Positions 54,639 to 63,444 of a stretch of 64,000 bases of DNA are shown piece after piece. Both the position numbers and the translations under genes were made by a program. This DNA comes from CAVTYH01 sp963738835 (lineage in GTDB: Bacteria > Planctomycetota > Planctomycetia > Pirellulales > JADZDJ01): assembly GCA_963738835.1 (NCBI GenBank), contig CAVTYH010000002.1, forward strand, positions 124,001 to 188,000, given 5' to 3'. The notes below the pieces were generated by a model. That model was given only the letters and a program-made list of their open reading frames with translations. It ran no database searches and had not been told where the DNA came from. The first letter of the stretch is position 1. Every line of letters begins with the position of its first letter.

Positions 54639-56005
54639 GGCGCTGGCTTGGCTCGATCGGATTCTGCTTTACTCGATGTTGCGACAGCCGCCGTGATGCC
54701 GCCGATGATGCGTTTGCCTTGTGTGGCGCGAAGTTTGTCCATGTCTTCTTCACGCACTGGCACCAAGTGCAACAGACCGATTGCCATTTCGTCAGTGGTT
54801 TGTTCGCCCCATTTCACGCGCTTCGGCGGGTTGTTGGAGTTGCGGAAGTTGTCGGCCGAGTTGTCGTGAATCGTCTCCATGACAATTTGCGTGCCGGCCG
54901 GCAGCTTCACGGGTGTTTGGAACTCGTAGAAACTCTGCCAATTAAAATCCCAGTCGTTAATCCACAAGAGCGAAATCGGCTCGCCTTCCGGCGGCCTGGC
55001 GGTCAGTTTGAAGTCGCGGCCAATCAGGTGCATGTGCGGAAAGATGCCGCGGGCTTCCATATCGATGGGCAGCGTGAACTGGTCGCGGCTGTGGTATTCT
55101 TTTTCGCCGGGCGGGATGTCGATTTTTTTGTAGATCAGCCACATATCGACCATCGATCGTTTGGGCGGCTCGTCGGTTAAATAAATGCCAATGCTCGATT
55201 GCTCCGTCTCCGGCTTGCCGCTGGGATGCAAATGCAATTGCAGAATGAGCCCCACGCCCGACTTCCACGGCAGTGAAAAGCCCTGCGGCAACGGCATGGG
55301 ATCGCGGCCCGGGGTCCAGGCCGACAAACTGCCGGGCAGAATATGGCCAACGATTGAACGACCCGGGAAACCCGGCTCCGGCGCGGCTTCCGCCTGTTTC
55401 TTGCGGGCCTGCCCATCTTCATCCATCGACAGGACCGCATGATGCACGATGCGTCGATTGCCCGGGCGATATTCCGCTGCCTTGATGTACTTGCCCTCCG
55501 GGATGCTCACGTCGAACAGAAAGTTGCGGTAAACGTCAGGTCCGTCGGCGGGAATGGCATACGGCTCTGGCATGCTGACGATGAGGTCTGGCTTGCCGAG
55601 ATGCCAATCGGAAGAGAACTCCGGAGTCGGCGGCAAGTCGTGCGGATCACCTTCCACGCTGCCTTGCTGAACCCAACGGGAAATTAGATCAATTTCCTCC
55701 GGCTTCAATCGCCGCTCGCCAACGAACTTGCCGTGCCCCTCGACGCTTTTCCAGGGCGGCATGAAATGCTCGGCGGTGACTTGTTGAATTTGCTTGTCGC
55801 GCTTTTTGGCATCGGCATACGTCAGCAGCGAAAACGGCGCGACTTCGCCCGGATGATGGCAAGCCGCGCAGTGCTGAAACAAAATCGTGGCGATTTGTTT
55901 GTTGAACGTGACGGAATCGTTCTTCGATAACTCGGCTGCGACGCCCGTTTCAGCGAAAAGGGCCGATGCGGAAATCATGATCGCGACGACAAAGGCAAAA
56001 CGCAT
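54635..56005 (-). CDS. exported cytochrome c plus copper type II monooxygenase-like protein
   Basis: A 456-residue protein. Signal peptide 1-24. A cytochrome-type heme motif CAACHH (C46-H50), then VAPFSLLTYADAKKRDKQIQQVTAEHFMPPWK, the conserved planctomycete block, then a PHM-like fold: RRIVHHAVLSMDE (first copper His-His pair), LILQLHLHPSGKPE (second), IFPHMHLIGRDFKL (HxH). These match the copper type II ascorbate-dependent monooxygenase family, in which two copper sites hydroxylate a substrate. The heme domain may deliver electrons. It lies two bases downstream of the redoxin-lipoprotein gene on the same strand. Confidence 0.85.
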   Translation of the reverse strand: MRFAFVVAIMISASALFAETGVAAELSKNDSVTFNKQIATILFQHCAACHHPGEVAPFSLLTYADAKKRDKQIQQVTAEHFMPPWKSVEGHGKFVGERRLKPEEIDLISRWVQQGSVEGDPHDLPPTPEFSSDWHLGKPDLIVSMPEPYAIPADGPDVYRNFLFDVSIPEGKYIKAAEYRPGNRRIVHHAVLSMDEDGQARKKQAEAAPEPGFPGRSIVGHILPGSLSAWTPGRDPMPLPQGFSLPWKSGVGLILQLHLHPSGKPETEQSSIGIYLTDEPPKRSMVDMWLIYKKIDIPPGEKEYHSRDQFTLPIDMEARGIFPHMHLIGRDFKLTARPPEGEPISLLWINDWDFNWQSFYEFQTPVKLPAGTQIVMETIHDNSADNFRNSNNPPKRVKWGEQTTDEMAIGLLHLVPVREEDMDKLRATQGKRIIGGITAAVATSSKAESDRAKPAP

Positions 56006-56007
56006 TG

Positions 56008-56643
56008 TTATTTTTCTCCTTTCGGCAACTCGGGAATAAAGCAGCCGATGGCCTCAGTGGATACTTGCGGAACCGGTTTGTCGGCTAGAATCGCTTCCAG
56101 CGCATTTTCCAAATCGTGCGCGGTCACTTGCATCCGCCGCTTGCCCAGACCAACGTACCGATCGTCAATTCGCCCCCGGTACAGAATCTCGCCGCCGGGT
56201 GAAAACACGACGGCTTCCGGTGTCTTTGTCGCTCCGGCTTGCTGAACCCACTTGTGCTCTGCATCAACGACCACCGGCAGCTTGATTTGAAATTGCTCGG
56301 CATGTTCGCGAGCTTGCCCGAGCGTGATTTGCGGATCGGTCTCGACGATGAAGAGCGGAATTCCGCGCGACGCAAACGATTCGTGCAATCGGTTGAGCTC
56401 CGGCATGTACGAATTGGCAATCGGACAGTCTTGCAGCACGAACACCAAGACGATCCCCTTGGCGCCGGCTTCAAAAGGACGAAGCTCATGGTTTTGGAGA
56501 TCGGTCAGTACCGGCTTCCAATCGCTGCCACTCGCCGCTGGCGATGCTGCCGCGGTGCGCGTTTCGCCGACCGTCGAAACACCTTCGGTCTGACCCCGGC
56601 ATCCGCACATTAGTAAGACGACAATCGCCAGCAGATATTTCAT
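56008..56643 (-). CDS. redoxin-like lipoprotein
   Basis: A 211-residue protein with a lipobox (LLMCGC, Cys15) and a thioredoxin fold: GAKGIVLVFVLQDCPIANSYMPELNRLHESF, where DCPIANSY replaces the CxxC active site with a single Cys, and GIPLFIVETDPQITLGQAREHAEQF. The AlkA-like C-terminal helix DLENALEAILADKPVP follows. This type of redoxin is usually next to the cytochrome/copper monooxygenase gene in planctomycetes, as here (two-base gap, then esterase). It probably maintains its partner's redox state. The ATG at 56643 gives a proper lipoprotein signal. Confidence 0.83.
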   Translation of the reverse strand: MKYLLAIVVLLMCGCRGQTEGVSTVGETRTAAASPAASGSDWKPVLTDLQNHELRPFEAGAKGIVLVFVLQDCPIANSYMPELNRLHESFASRGIPLFIVETDPQITLGQAREHAEQFQIKLPVVVDAEHKWVQQAGATKTPEAVVFSPGGEILYRGRIDDRYVGLGKRRMQVTAHDLENALEAILADKPVPQVSTEAIGCFIPELPKGEK

Positions 56644-56924
56644 GTCCTTAGTGTCCCAGAAAATGCCGCGGGGGTAAATTGAAAGCGGCGCGCCGCTGGC
56701 GTGGGGAGTATTCAAGAATGCCAGGCAGCGCGCCGCGGTTGGGACCGGGTGCGATTGGCGAACGCCCTTGGCACCGTTGCCCGTGATCTGACGCACGCAG
56801 AAGTTGTTCGCCAGCCAGGCGCATTTCTTGGCTCTCGATCGCCGACATTCGATTAACTGCTGAAACCGCCACGATTTACGCCGCTGACGAAAACGCGTCG
56901 GCCGGTTCGAAAATCTCCCGGCCA

Positions 56925-58894
56925 TCAACTTGCGGTGGGGCCAGCGCCGCACCACACCGGGAACAATCTTGCCGACCGACCAGCCGTTTCCCCCCGCAGG
57001 CCGCACAAATTTCGCGCCGGCCAATCATTCAGGCTCAGCATGACCACCACACCAGCGGGGCCAAGCAGCAAATTGCCAATCGTCCAACTGATTGTTTTCT
57101 TCCAACCGAATCCGCAGCGCCGGGCGATCAGCAGCGTTGCCATCGCCGAAAGCACCGCGGCGCCAAACATGAATCCGCGAAATAGCCACGGGTTATGTTC
57201 CGCATCCATTTCAAACACAACGTCCAAAAGCCACGGCGATAAAATTGGCAAACCAGCCACTGGATACAATGCCCCCATCATCGCGGTGCGGCGACGCACG
57301 GTGCTGGGCCGATCATCGGGAAATTCCGCCGGGCGCGTGTCTTTCACCAGTTTGCCGTCGGAGTCAAATTCTATGAACCGCTGCAAGCGTTTATCGCTTG
57401 CGTCTTCTTTGATCGGCACCGCGCAGCACGAGATGATTGTTGGTCGGCAATATGGCGACCGCGAACCAATTCGTATGCCAATCCAAATCGTGATTGGCGG
57501 TGAAAACCGTTTCGCCGCTCGACTTCATCACCACAATTCTTTTCCGCGTCACGACAATCACAGGCGGATCGGTTGTCGGCGGTAGTTCTGTGGCGGCGAC
57601 GATCGGATCATCGGCCGCCGCTTTATACAACTTCCGTACGCGGCGATGATCGAGCTCCATCCAGTACACCACCGACGGAAACGCCAATGTGTGCGTCGGC
57701 CCCTGCGCCATCGGATTCAACGGCACGCCGAGAAACGGTCCGGGCAGCGGTGCATCGGCGGAAGCAAATCCATCGGGTCCAACTCTGCCCAAGAGCATGA
57801 GCGTTACCGGGTCATACATTTCAATGAGCCGCTCGGGAACATCAAACAAACAATTTCGCCGCAGTCGCGTGCCGGGTTTGGCAATCGTCCGCAAGCCAAT
57901 ATAGCCGGGCGTGGGCCGCCGGTAGCCGTAAATTTCCGCCCGATAGAACCAGCCGATGTCGGCGTGTGCTTCGTCAACGAAACCGGAACCAAATCGGATA
58001 AAGCGATCGGGGCTGTCGTCGGTTTTTTCATCGGGATCGATGCCCTCGAACTCTGGCAGCGGATTTCCATCGGCATCGCCCACGACGCAGGTGCGCTCTT
58101 TGTTGGCGATTTGCCACGAGACACACACCACTTGGCCGTCACGTGTAACTCGCAGATCGTGCCAGCGGGTCACATTCTGAAAGATGCCTTGGATGGAAAC
58201 GACGATGACGCCGATGCACAGCGCCGGCGAAAAGCATTGTGCCCAGCGCGAACTTCGAAACACCGTTTTTATCCGTAACGCCGGCCGTCGAAAATACATT
58301 CCAAGCCGCCAGCGCACACACGATGGTCGTGGTGACGACAAACAATACCGCTTGCCAGAAATATGGCGACTCGCGAACCGCAACCGAACACGCCGCCGCC
58401 AGTGCCAGCGGCAGTAATCGGCTGCCAAACCATCGCGCCTTTCGCAGCATCAGCACCATGCCCGTGAAATAGAACGGCGCGACATTCAAGATGTCAGCCA
58501 CCAGCGGCAACACGCTCCGCCATTGAAATGGTGTGGCTAGATGCCCCGGCGTGGCGGCCCACCAAACCAGGTATACCGCGGGGACGATTAAGCCCACGTA
58601 AATCAGCAGCAATCCCGCCGCGCTTTTGGCAATGAACACTTCCCAGCGTGAAATCGGCCGATGCATCACAAACGCATAATTATCGGGCCGCGTTTCGAAC
58701 CACGTTTGCAACAGTCCCATCGCCAGCCCAACCACGGCAAACGGAATTCCGGTCGTTTCCGGCCGCACCAAGTCGAACAGCAAGTTGGATCCCGCTTCAT
58801 GAATCCAGCCGGTGACCGAAAGCACGAAGAAACCGAGAATCAATAGCCCCCACTTCAAATTCTCGCGCAGCTCTTTGAGGAACATCGCTTTCAT
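56925..58894 (-). CDS. ABC transporter permease with extracytoplasmic insert (two frameshifts)
   Basis: It begins MKAMFLKELRENLKWGLLILGFFVLSV, typical of ABC-2-type permeases, with helices at about 15-35, 50-70, 100-130, 150-170, 180-200. The frame breaks at about 58222 (two bases lost in GCGC) and is regained in LCIGVIVVSIQGIFQNVTRW. A long hydrophilic section of about 300 residues follows, with repeated CVSWQIAN-, IYGYRRPTPGYIGL-, VYWMELDHRRV- and IVVMKSSGETVF-like beta strands resembling a propeller. A second break at about 57421 (again two bases) restores DASDKRLQRFIEFD and two or three final helices. Total about 657 residues. Partner of the ATPase at 58983. Confidence 0.72.
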
Positions 58895-58982
58895 TTCACA
58901 CCTCTGCGGGATTTGTAGTAGGCACACTCCGTGTGCCGTAAACGAAAATGCGGACGGCACGGCGGAGCCTGCCTGCTACTTT

Positions 58983-59927
58983 TCACGATACACCTCCCGC
59001 TACTTCCGCCGTTTCCGGTTCTTCCGGCAATCGGGCATTTTCCAGATTGCCGCCTAAATAACTGATGAATGCGTCCTCCAAACTGATTGGCACTTCGTCG
59101 ATGCTCGTCGCGCCCAGCCGTTCGAAGATGCCGCGCGTCTCGCTGGTCATGTTCACCAGCGTGATCCGCATTTGATTGCCGCGCGGCAGACACTGAATCA
59201 GTCCGCGAATCGGCGGCAATTCAGGCGGCTTGCCGGGAAACTTCAAAACAAACTGCTGCACGCAACTGCGGAAGGTGTCGAGCGAACATTCGGCCCGTAA
59301 GACGCTGTAATCGAGCACGGCTATTGTGTCGGCCATGCGTTCGATGTCAGCCAAGAGGTGCGACGAAAAGATAATCGTGCGATCGGCCTTCCGCGTGGCG
59401 TAAATCATCGATTCCAAGAGCGATCGCCGCGCCACCGGATCGAGCCCGATCGCCGGATCGTCGAGAATCAACAGATCAGGCTCCGGCGCTAAAACCATCG
59501 CCAAACACAGCCCGGCCCGTTCGCCGCGCGACAGATTTTTGGCCCGCGTTTTCGGATCGACGCGAAAGAATTCCAGCACCGAGAAGAACAGCTCACGATT
59601 CCACTTCGGATAAAATCGCGATTGAAACACTTCGGCATCGCGCATCCGCATCCAACCGAATACCGGATGCCCTTCGGCCAGGTAACCAATTCGTGCACGC
59701 ACATCCGAAGTGAGAGTCTGACTATCGTGCCCCAAAATTGTGCTGCTACCCCAAGTCGGTCGTAACAGCCCGAGGATCATTCGCAAGCTGGTCGTCTTGC
59801 CCGAGCCGTTGCGCCCCAGAAAGCCGAAGATCGATCCGCGCGGCACGTTCAGATTCAGATCGTAAACTACGCGCTTGGCACCGAAGTATTTCGTGAGATG
59901 ACGTGTTTGAATGGCATAGTCGTTCAT
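58983..59927 (-). CDS. ABC transporter ATP-binding protein
   Basis: A 314-residue ATPase: Walker A GRNGSGKTT (about 37-45), Q-loop YLAEGHPVFG, signature NLSRGERAGL (variant of LSGGQ, SRGER), Walker B LLILDDPAIGLD with the D-loop, and the H-loop SSHLLADIE. A C-terminal extension of about 80 residues follows with LPRGNQMRITLVN. The ATG at 59927 follows GAGGT. It is transcribed with a GntR regulator gene upstream and a permease downstream. The YtrA-regulator/ABC arrangement is often used for cell-wall stress or export; the cargo is unknown. Confidence 0.87.
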   Translation of the reverse strand: MNDYAIQTRHLTKYFGAKRVVYDLNLNVPRGSIFGFLGRNGSGKTTSLRMILGLLRPTWGSSTILGHDSQTLTSDVRARIGYLAEGHPVFGWMRMRDAEVFQSRFYPKWNRELFFSVLEFFRVDPKTRAKNLSRGERAGLCLAMVLAPEPDLLILDDPAIGLDPVARRSLLESMIYATRKADRTIIFSSHLLADIERMADTIAVLDYSVLRAECSLDTFRSCVQQFVLKFPGKPPELPPIRGLIQCLPRGNQMRITLVNMTSETRGIFERLGATSIDEVPISLEDAFISYLGGNLENARLPEEPETAEVAGGVS

Positions 59928-59949
59928 GGGCAAACCTCGTGGTTCAAAA

Positions 59950-59980
59950 CTTTCTCCCTCTCCCACGCAGGGGAGAGGGT
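59950..59980. repeat. CCCTCTCCC/GGGAGAGGG hairpin
   Basis: CCCTCTCCCACGCAGGGGAGAGGG lies between the GntR regulator stop and the ABC ATPase start, a fourth occurrence of the family seen at 6326, 7853 and 9323. Confidence 0.55.
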
Positions 59981-59986
59981 TCTGTC

Positions 59987-60385
59987 TTACCTCTCCACCG
60001 TCGCTTCAAACTTCCGCAATTTCCGATCGAGCGCCTCGCGCAGTTCCTCCGGCGTGAATCCCAACTGCACTCCCTCGCTCACAAACGCTTCTAAACTGGC
60101 GTCGATCCGGCGCAGTCGCTCGGCCTTGGTGTAAACCATCCGCCGCCGGGCCACGAACACACCCTTGCCTTGCTGGGCTTCCAGAACGCCGTCTCGAATC
60201 AGATCGGCGTACGTCCGTGCCACCGTGTTGGGATTGATGACCAACTGCTCGGCCAGTGCCCGCACGCTAGGCACCTGCTCGCCGGGCTCCAGCTTGCCCG
60301 TGGCGATCGCGCGGCAGATTTGCTCGGCAATTTGCCGGTAAATCGGCGCCGGGCTGCCCGTGGCGATGGAAATCTCAAGCGACAT
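59987..60385 (-). CDS. GntR-family (YtrA-like) transcriptional regulator
   Basis: A 132-residue regulator: winged helix YRQIAEQICRAIATGKLEPGEQVPSVRALAEQLVINPNTVARTYADLIRDGVLEAQQGKGVFVA (about 14-78) and a short C-terminal dimer helix region (LRRIDASLEAFVSEGVQLGFTPEELREALDRKLRKFE), the size and layout of YtrA subfamily members. It likely represses its own operon, since a perfect inverted repeat lies 13 bp before its start. The ATG at 60385 was chosen; the frame also opens 4 codons earlier at a TTG. Confidence 0.87.
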   Translation of the reverse strand: MSLEISIATGSPAPIYRQIAEQICRAIATGKLEPGEQVPSVRALAEQLVINPNTVARTYADLIRDGVLEAQQGKGVFVARRRMVYTKAERLRRIDASLEAFVSEGVQLGFTPEELREALDRKLRKFEATVER

Positions 60386-60397
60386 CGACTGCCTCAA

Positions 60398-60420
60398 CTG
60401 TACTAATTACAACAGTACAG
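60398..60420 (-). promoter_or_regulatory. CTGTACT-N9-AGTACAG operator of the GntR/ABC operon
   Basis: A perfect 7-bp inverted repeat 13 bp upstream of the regulator start. The spacer TGTTGTAAT (minus strand) may overlap the -10 region. YtrA-type regulators bind GTAC-containing palindromes like this one, so autoregulation is likely. Confidence 0.65.
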
Positions 60421-60488
60421 TAGCAACAGTCGGCAATGATTGCAAGCAGATTTTAGAAAATTCTCGAATCTGTTGCGGCAATCAGATT

Positions 60489-60587
60489 GAACCGCTGAGG
60501 ACGCAGAGATTCGCAGAGAACGCGCGGAGTCACGAACCTGGAATTCAACTGCGTTTCCTCTGCGCCGCTCTGCGGCCTCAGCGGTGA
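60489..60587. repeat. GCAGAG/CTCTGC long inverted repeat
   Basis: AACCGCTGAGGACGCAGAGATTCGCAGAG and CTCTGCGCCGCTCTGCGGCCTCAGCGGTGATC face each other across about 40 bases. A similar element lies at 63885-63998. Such CCGCAGAG / CTCTGCGG hairpins are dispersed in this phylum. Confidence 0.6.
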
Positions 60588-60600
60588 TCATCCGCGAGCG

Positions 60601-61854
60601 TCAATCCGGCTTCTCAATCCGGTACAAGCTTGTCTTGGTGCGCACAATCAACGATTTACCGACCACCGCGGGCGACGCCATGCAGCCATCGGCCAGATGG
60701 TTGTTGGCCAGCAGCTTGAACTCGTGGCCTGCTTCGATGACCGGCGCTTCGCCGTCTTCGCCGAAGAAATAAATCTTGCCGTCGGCATACACTGGCGAGG
60801 CGCTCATTTTGGCCGAAGTGCGATTCTGCCAAATCTGTTTGCTCGTTTTGGCGTCCAGGCAACTCAGCACGCCGGCGTCGCTGTTCTCGAACAGCAAATC
60901 GTCCAAGAGCAGCGGCGACGCCCGCGACGCCGCCCCCTTGCCGTTTTTCCAAACCACATTGGTATTGGTGATGTCGCCGCTCCCCTTAGGATTCACCGCA
61001 AAGAGTTGAAAGCCGCCGGCCGGTGCGATGCTGTACACCAAACCGTTGCCATAGACTGGTCGGGTTGCCGCGTTCATGCCACCAGTGCGCACCCGCCACA
61101 GTTCTTCGCCGGTGGCCGGATCGTAAGCAATCGTCGCCTCGGCACTGGGGCTAATGAGCTGCCGTTTGCCGTCCACATCGATCACCTGCGGCGTGCTGAA
61201 CGCCTTATGATAATCGCCGTTGTCGGTTTTGTATTCGATGTTGCGGTCGCGCTTCCACACCCCTTCGCCGGTTTTTTTGTTGAGCGCCGCCAGATAGTTG
61301 TAGTCGAAGCCGTCGAACGTGAGGATCAGCAAATCGTCCACCACAATCGGCGACGAGCCTGGCCCGCGAAAATGATTGCAGGGCAAATCTTGCCTTGTCC
61401 ATTCTACTTTGCCGATGCCCGTGTTGATGCAGGCCGTGCCCGCGGCGCCGAAGTGGGCATACAAACGCCCCTGCTCGATGACCGGCGTGGGCGAAGCGTA
61501 GCTGTTGTAATCGATGCAGTATTGCGGCTCGGCAATCTCGAACAGCTTCATGTTCTGCTTGATCTTGCCGGTATTTAGATCGACGCACACCGCAAACAAC
61601 TCTTTGCCATCGGGCGTGGCCGTGGTCACCCAAACTTCATCGCCCCAGACCACCGGGCTGCTCCACGCCTTCCCATGAATCGGCGTCTTCCAGCGCACGT
61701 TCTCGGTCTCGCTGAATGTGACCGGCAAATCTTTGGCGTCCGAAATTCCATCGCCATTGGGCCCGCGAAACTGCGGCCAGTTATCGCCAGCGTGAAGCGT
61801 GAGTGTGGCCGCGAGTGATAAAACAGCCGTGATGGTTGAAAGCAGTCTAATCAT
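60601..61854 (-). CDS. exported PQQ-like beta-propeller protein
   Basis: A 417-residue protein with signal peptide 1-22 and seven to eight propeller blades of the PQQ/quinoprotein-like type: NWPQFRGPNGDGISDAKDLPVTFSETENVRWKTPIHGKAWSSPVVWGDEVWVTTA, then DLNTGKI, ALNKKTGEGVWKRDRN, DPATGEELWRVRTGG, CLDAKTSKQIWQNR, and SPVYADGKIYFFGEDG. Planctomycete members of this group lack the calcium- and PQQ-binding residues of true dehydrogenases and are of unknown role. Start and length fit the family. It stands alone. Confidence 0.88.
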   Translation of the reverse strand: MIRLLSTITAVLSLAATLTLHAGDNWPQFRGPNGDGISDAKDLPVTFSETENVRWKTPIHGKAWSSPVVWGDEVWVTTATPDGKELFAVCVDLNTGKIKQNMKLFEIAEPQYCIDYNSYASPTPVIEQGRLYAHFGAAGTACINTGIGKVEWTRQDLPCNHFRGPGSSPIVVDDLLILTFDGFDYNYLAALNKKTGEGVWKRDRNIEYKTDNGDYHKAFSTPQVIDVDGKRQLISPSAEATIAYDPATGEELWRVRTGGMNAATRPVYGNGLVYSIAPAGGFQLFAVNPKGSGDITNTNVVWKNGKGAASRASPLLLDDLLFENSDAGVLSCLDAKTSKQIWQNRTSAKMSASPVYADGKIYFFGEDGEAPVIEAGHEFKLLANNHLADGCMASPAVVGKSLIVRTKTSLYRIEKPD

Positions 61855-62087
61855 GTTCGAGCACTGAACGAGTGAAGGGGTGAGCGGGTGCAGGGGTGAT
61901 AATTAGTTTAGCTGCGATGCTCGTGTGGAGCGATTGCCAAACTACCGGTCGAGCGTGTAGGAAGTAAACTGGAGGGTAATTGAGTGGGCGGGGCGAATCC
62001 GCGAACGCCGATTATACTCGCTAAAACCGGGGCTGTGGGTGCATCTTGGATTGCTATCTTTGCCGAAAATTGTGATAGAATTCAACA

Positions 62088-62330
62088 ATGCCGACGCTTT
62101 TGAGACTTGGGCCATATCGTTTTTACTTTTACAGCCACGAGTCAAATGAGCCGCCTCACGTCCATGTCGATCGTGAGCGGTTTTCGGCAAAGTTTTGGCT
62201 AGAACCGATATCCCTGGCAAGAAATTTGGGGTTTCGAGCGCACGAGCTGCGTAGAATTCAAGCGATTGTCGAAGAGCATCTAACAGAATTCTTGGAGGCG
62301 TGGCATGGGCATCTTGGCAACCGGAGCTGA
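62088..62330 (+). CDS. DUF4160 family protein (candidate toxin partner)
   Basis: An 80-residue protein with the family pattern YRFYFYSHESNEPPHVHVDRERFSAKFWLEPISLARNLGFRAHELRRIQAIVEEHLTEFLEAWHGH. The SxExxExPHVHV motif with its histidines may be a small active or metal site. It overlaps the DUF2442 gene by 26 bp; such pairs are commonly proposed as toxin-antitoxin-like modules. The ATG at 62088 is the natural start. Confidence 0.85.
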   Translation: MPTLLRLGPYRFYFYSHESNEPPHVHVDRERFSAKFWLEPISLARNLGFRAHELRRIQAIVEEHLTEFLEAWHGHLGNRS

Positions 62331-62574
62331 TGAACGAGTGAGCGACGTTCAGCTTACCGAAGACACTTTGAACGTGTTGTTGATGGATGGCCGCACCATC
62401 ATCGTGCCGTTAGCATGGTATCCGCGCCTGCTGAAAGCCACGCCCGATCAGCGCACCAACTGGCAAATCGCCGGCGGTGGCTACGGCCTCCACTGGCCCG
62501 ACATCGACGAAGACCTCTCCACTGAAGGCCTTCTTCGCGGCGCACGAGCGCCCGGCGTACGGCCCAAAGCATAG
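62305..62574 (+). CDS. DUF2442 family protein (candidate antitoxin partner)
   Basis: An 89-residue protein: VQLTEDTLNVLLMDGRTIIVPLAWYPRLLKATPDQRTNWQIAGGGYGLHWPDIDEDLSTEGLLRG, the DUF2442 signature, with a single domain and no DNA-binding extension. The start lies 26 bp inside the preceding DUF4160 gene, so they are translationally coupled. Confidence 0.85.
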   Translation: MGILATGADERVSDVQLTEDTLNVLLMDGRTIIVPLAWYPRLLKATPDQRTNWQIAGGGYGLHWPDIDEDLSTEGLLRGARAPGVRPKA

Positions 62575-62854
62575 CGCTACGGCTTTTCGGGTGTCGACTG
62601 CCACGGCTTCTGCCCATGTTCATTGTGTGGCACCGCCGACTCGGCTTTCTCTTACGGCAGCAGTACTTGTCGCAACTCTTCCGTCGTGCTCGTTGTGCCG
62701 TCGTGGTCAAATCCGACTAAACCACAATGACACGACGACCACAATGTGGCAGCTGTACTCTCAAACTGCCTGGAATTGAGCCGCTTCACGCGGCGATGTT
62801 CCACTGCGGTGTTGTGATACACTGTTTACGGCTCTCCAGCACGAGGTGCTGTTT

Positions 62855-63391
62855 ATGGACTCAGGCGTGTCAAACGCAGCCGAAGGTTTGCAATCGGATC
62901 GTACAATCCAGCGCGGCAGGAACATTCTGTTTGGCGCTTGGCTGGTTTCGTCGACACTGGGCGCCGCTTTTCTCATCGCCTACTGGTCTAACCGACATCA
63001 TCCGGAGGTCGGCCATCTTCGGGCGGTGGTCTTTATCGTCGCTATGAGCGCCGTTTGCTTTGTCGGGTATCGTCTTTATCGACGACAATCTGCACCTCAG
63101 CTTTGCGATATCGTTGTTTCCCCCAAAGAGTGGAAGTCGGCATTTCAAACCGCGATCATTCTCCAGGCCTTCATCATCTTTCTCGCAGCGCTTGTTCTCG
63201 ATGGAGGTTTAATTTTGCATGGTTGTGTGGTGGCGGCCCTGGCCTATTGGGCAATGGCGGCCGTGATTGTTCTGCGCCGACACAACGCGCCGACCCAGTC
63301 CGATTTACGGGCGATCAGTTGCGGCTACCTCGTTATTCTCTTCGTCGTCCAGCTCATCGGCCAACCGATTTGGGCTCTGTTGGGACGATAA
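62855..63391 (+). CDS. five-helix membrane protein of unknown function
   Basis: A 178-residue protein with about five hydrophobic helices: ILFGAWLVSSTLGAAFLIAYW, LRAVVFIVAMSAVCFVGYRLY, SAFQTAIILQAFIIFLAALVLDGGLILHG, VAALAYWAMAAVIVLRR and GYLVILFVVQLIGQPIWALLG. The ATG at 62855 follows GAGGTG. Small planctomycete membrane proteins of this shape have no known function. The 280-bp gap upstream has no gene that I recognise. Confidence 0.65.
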   Translation: MDSGVSNAAEGLQSDRTIQRGRNILFGAWLVSSTLGAAFLIAYWSNRHHPEVGHLRAVVFIVAMSAVCFVGYRLYRRQSAPQLCDIVVSPKEWKSAFQTAIILQAFIIFLAALVLDGGLILHGCVVAALAYWAMAAVIVLRRHNAPTQSDLRAISCGYLVILFVVQLIGQPIWALLGR

Positions 63392-63444
63392 ATCATCCAG
63401 CAATCAACAACTGCATGAATGGTTGCCCGAAATCGCAAGCGAAT

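Noticed and set aside
1131..58225. Programmed ribosomal frameshifting as the cause of the broken frames
   Set aside because: The sites lack a common slippery heptamer and downstream structure, differ in direction and size, and affect unrelated genes; error in short repeats explains them more simply.
62575..62845. Mobile-element remnant in the gap after DUF2442
   Set aside because: Phrases such as GTGGCACCGCCGACTCGG seemed familiar, but no terminal repeats or transposase peptide could be seen.
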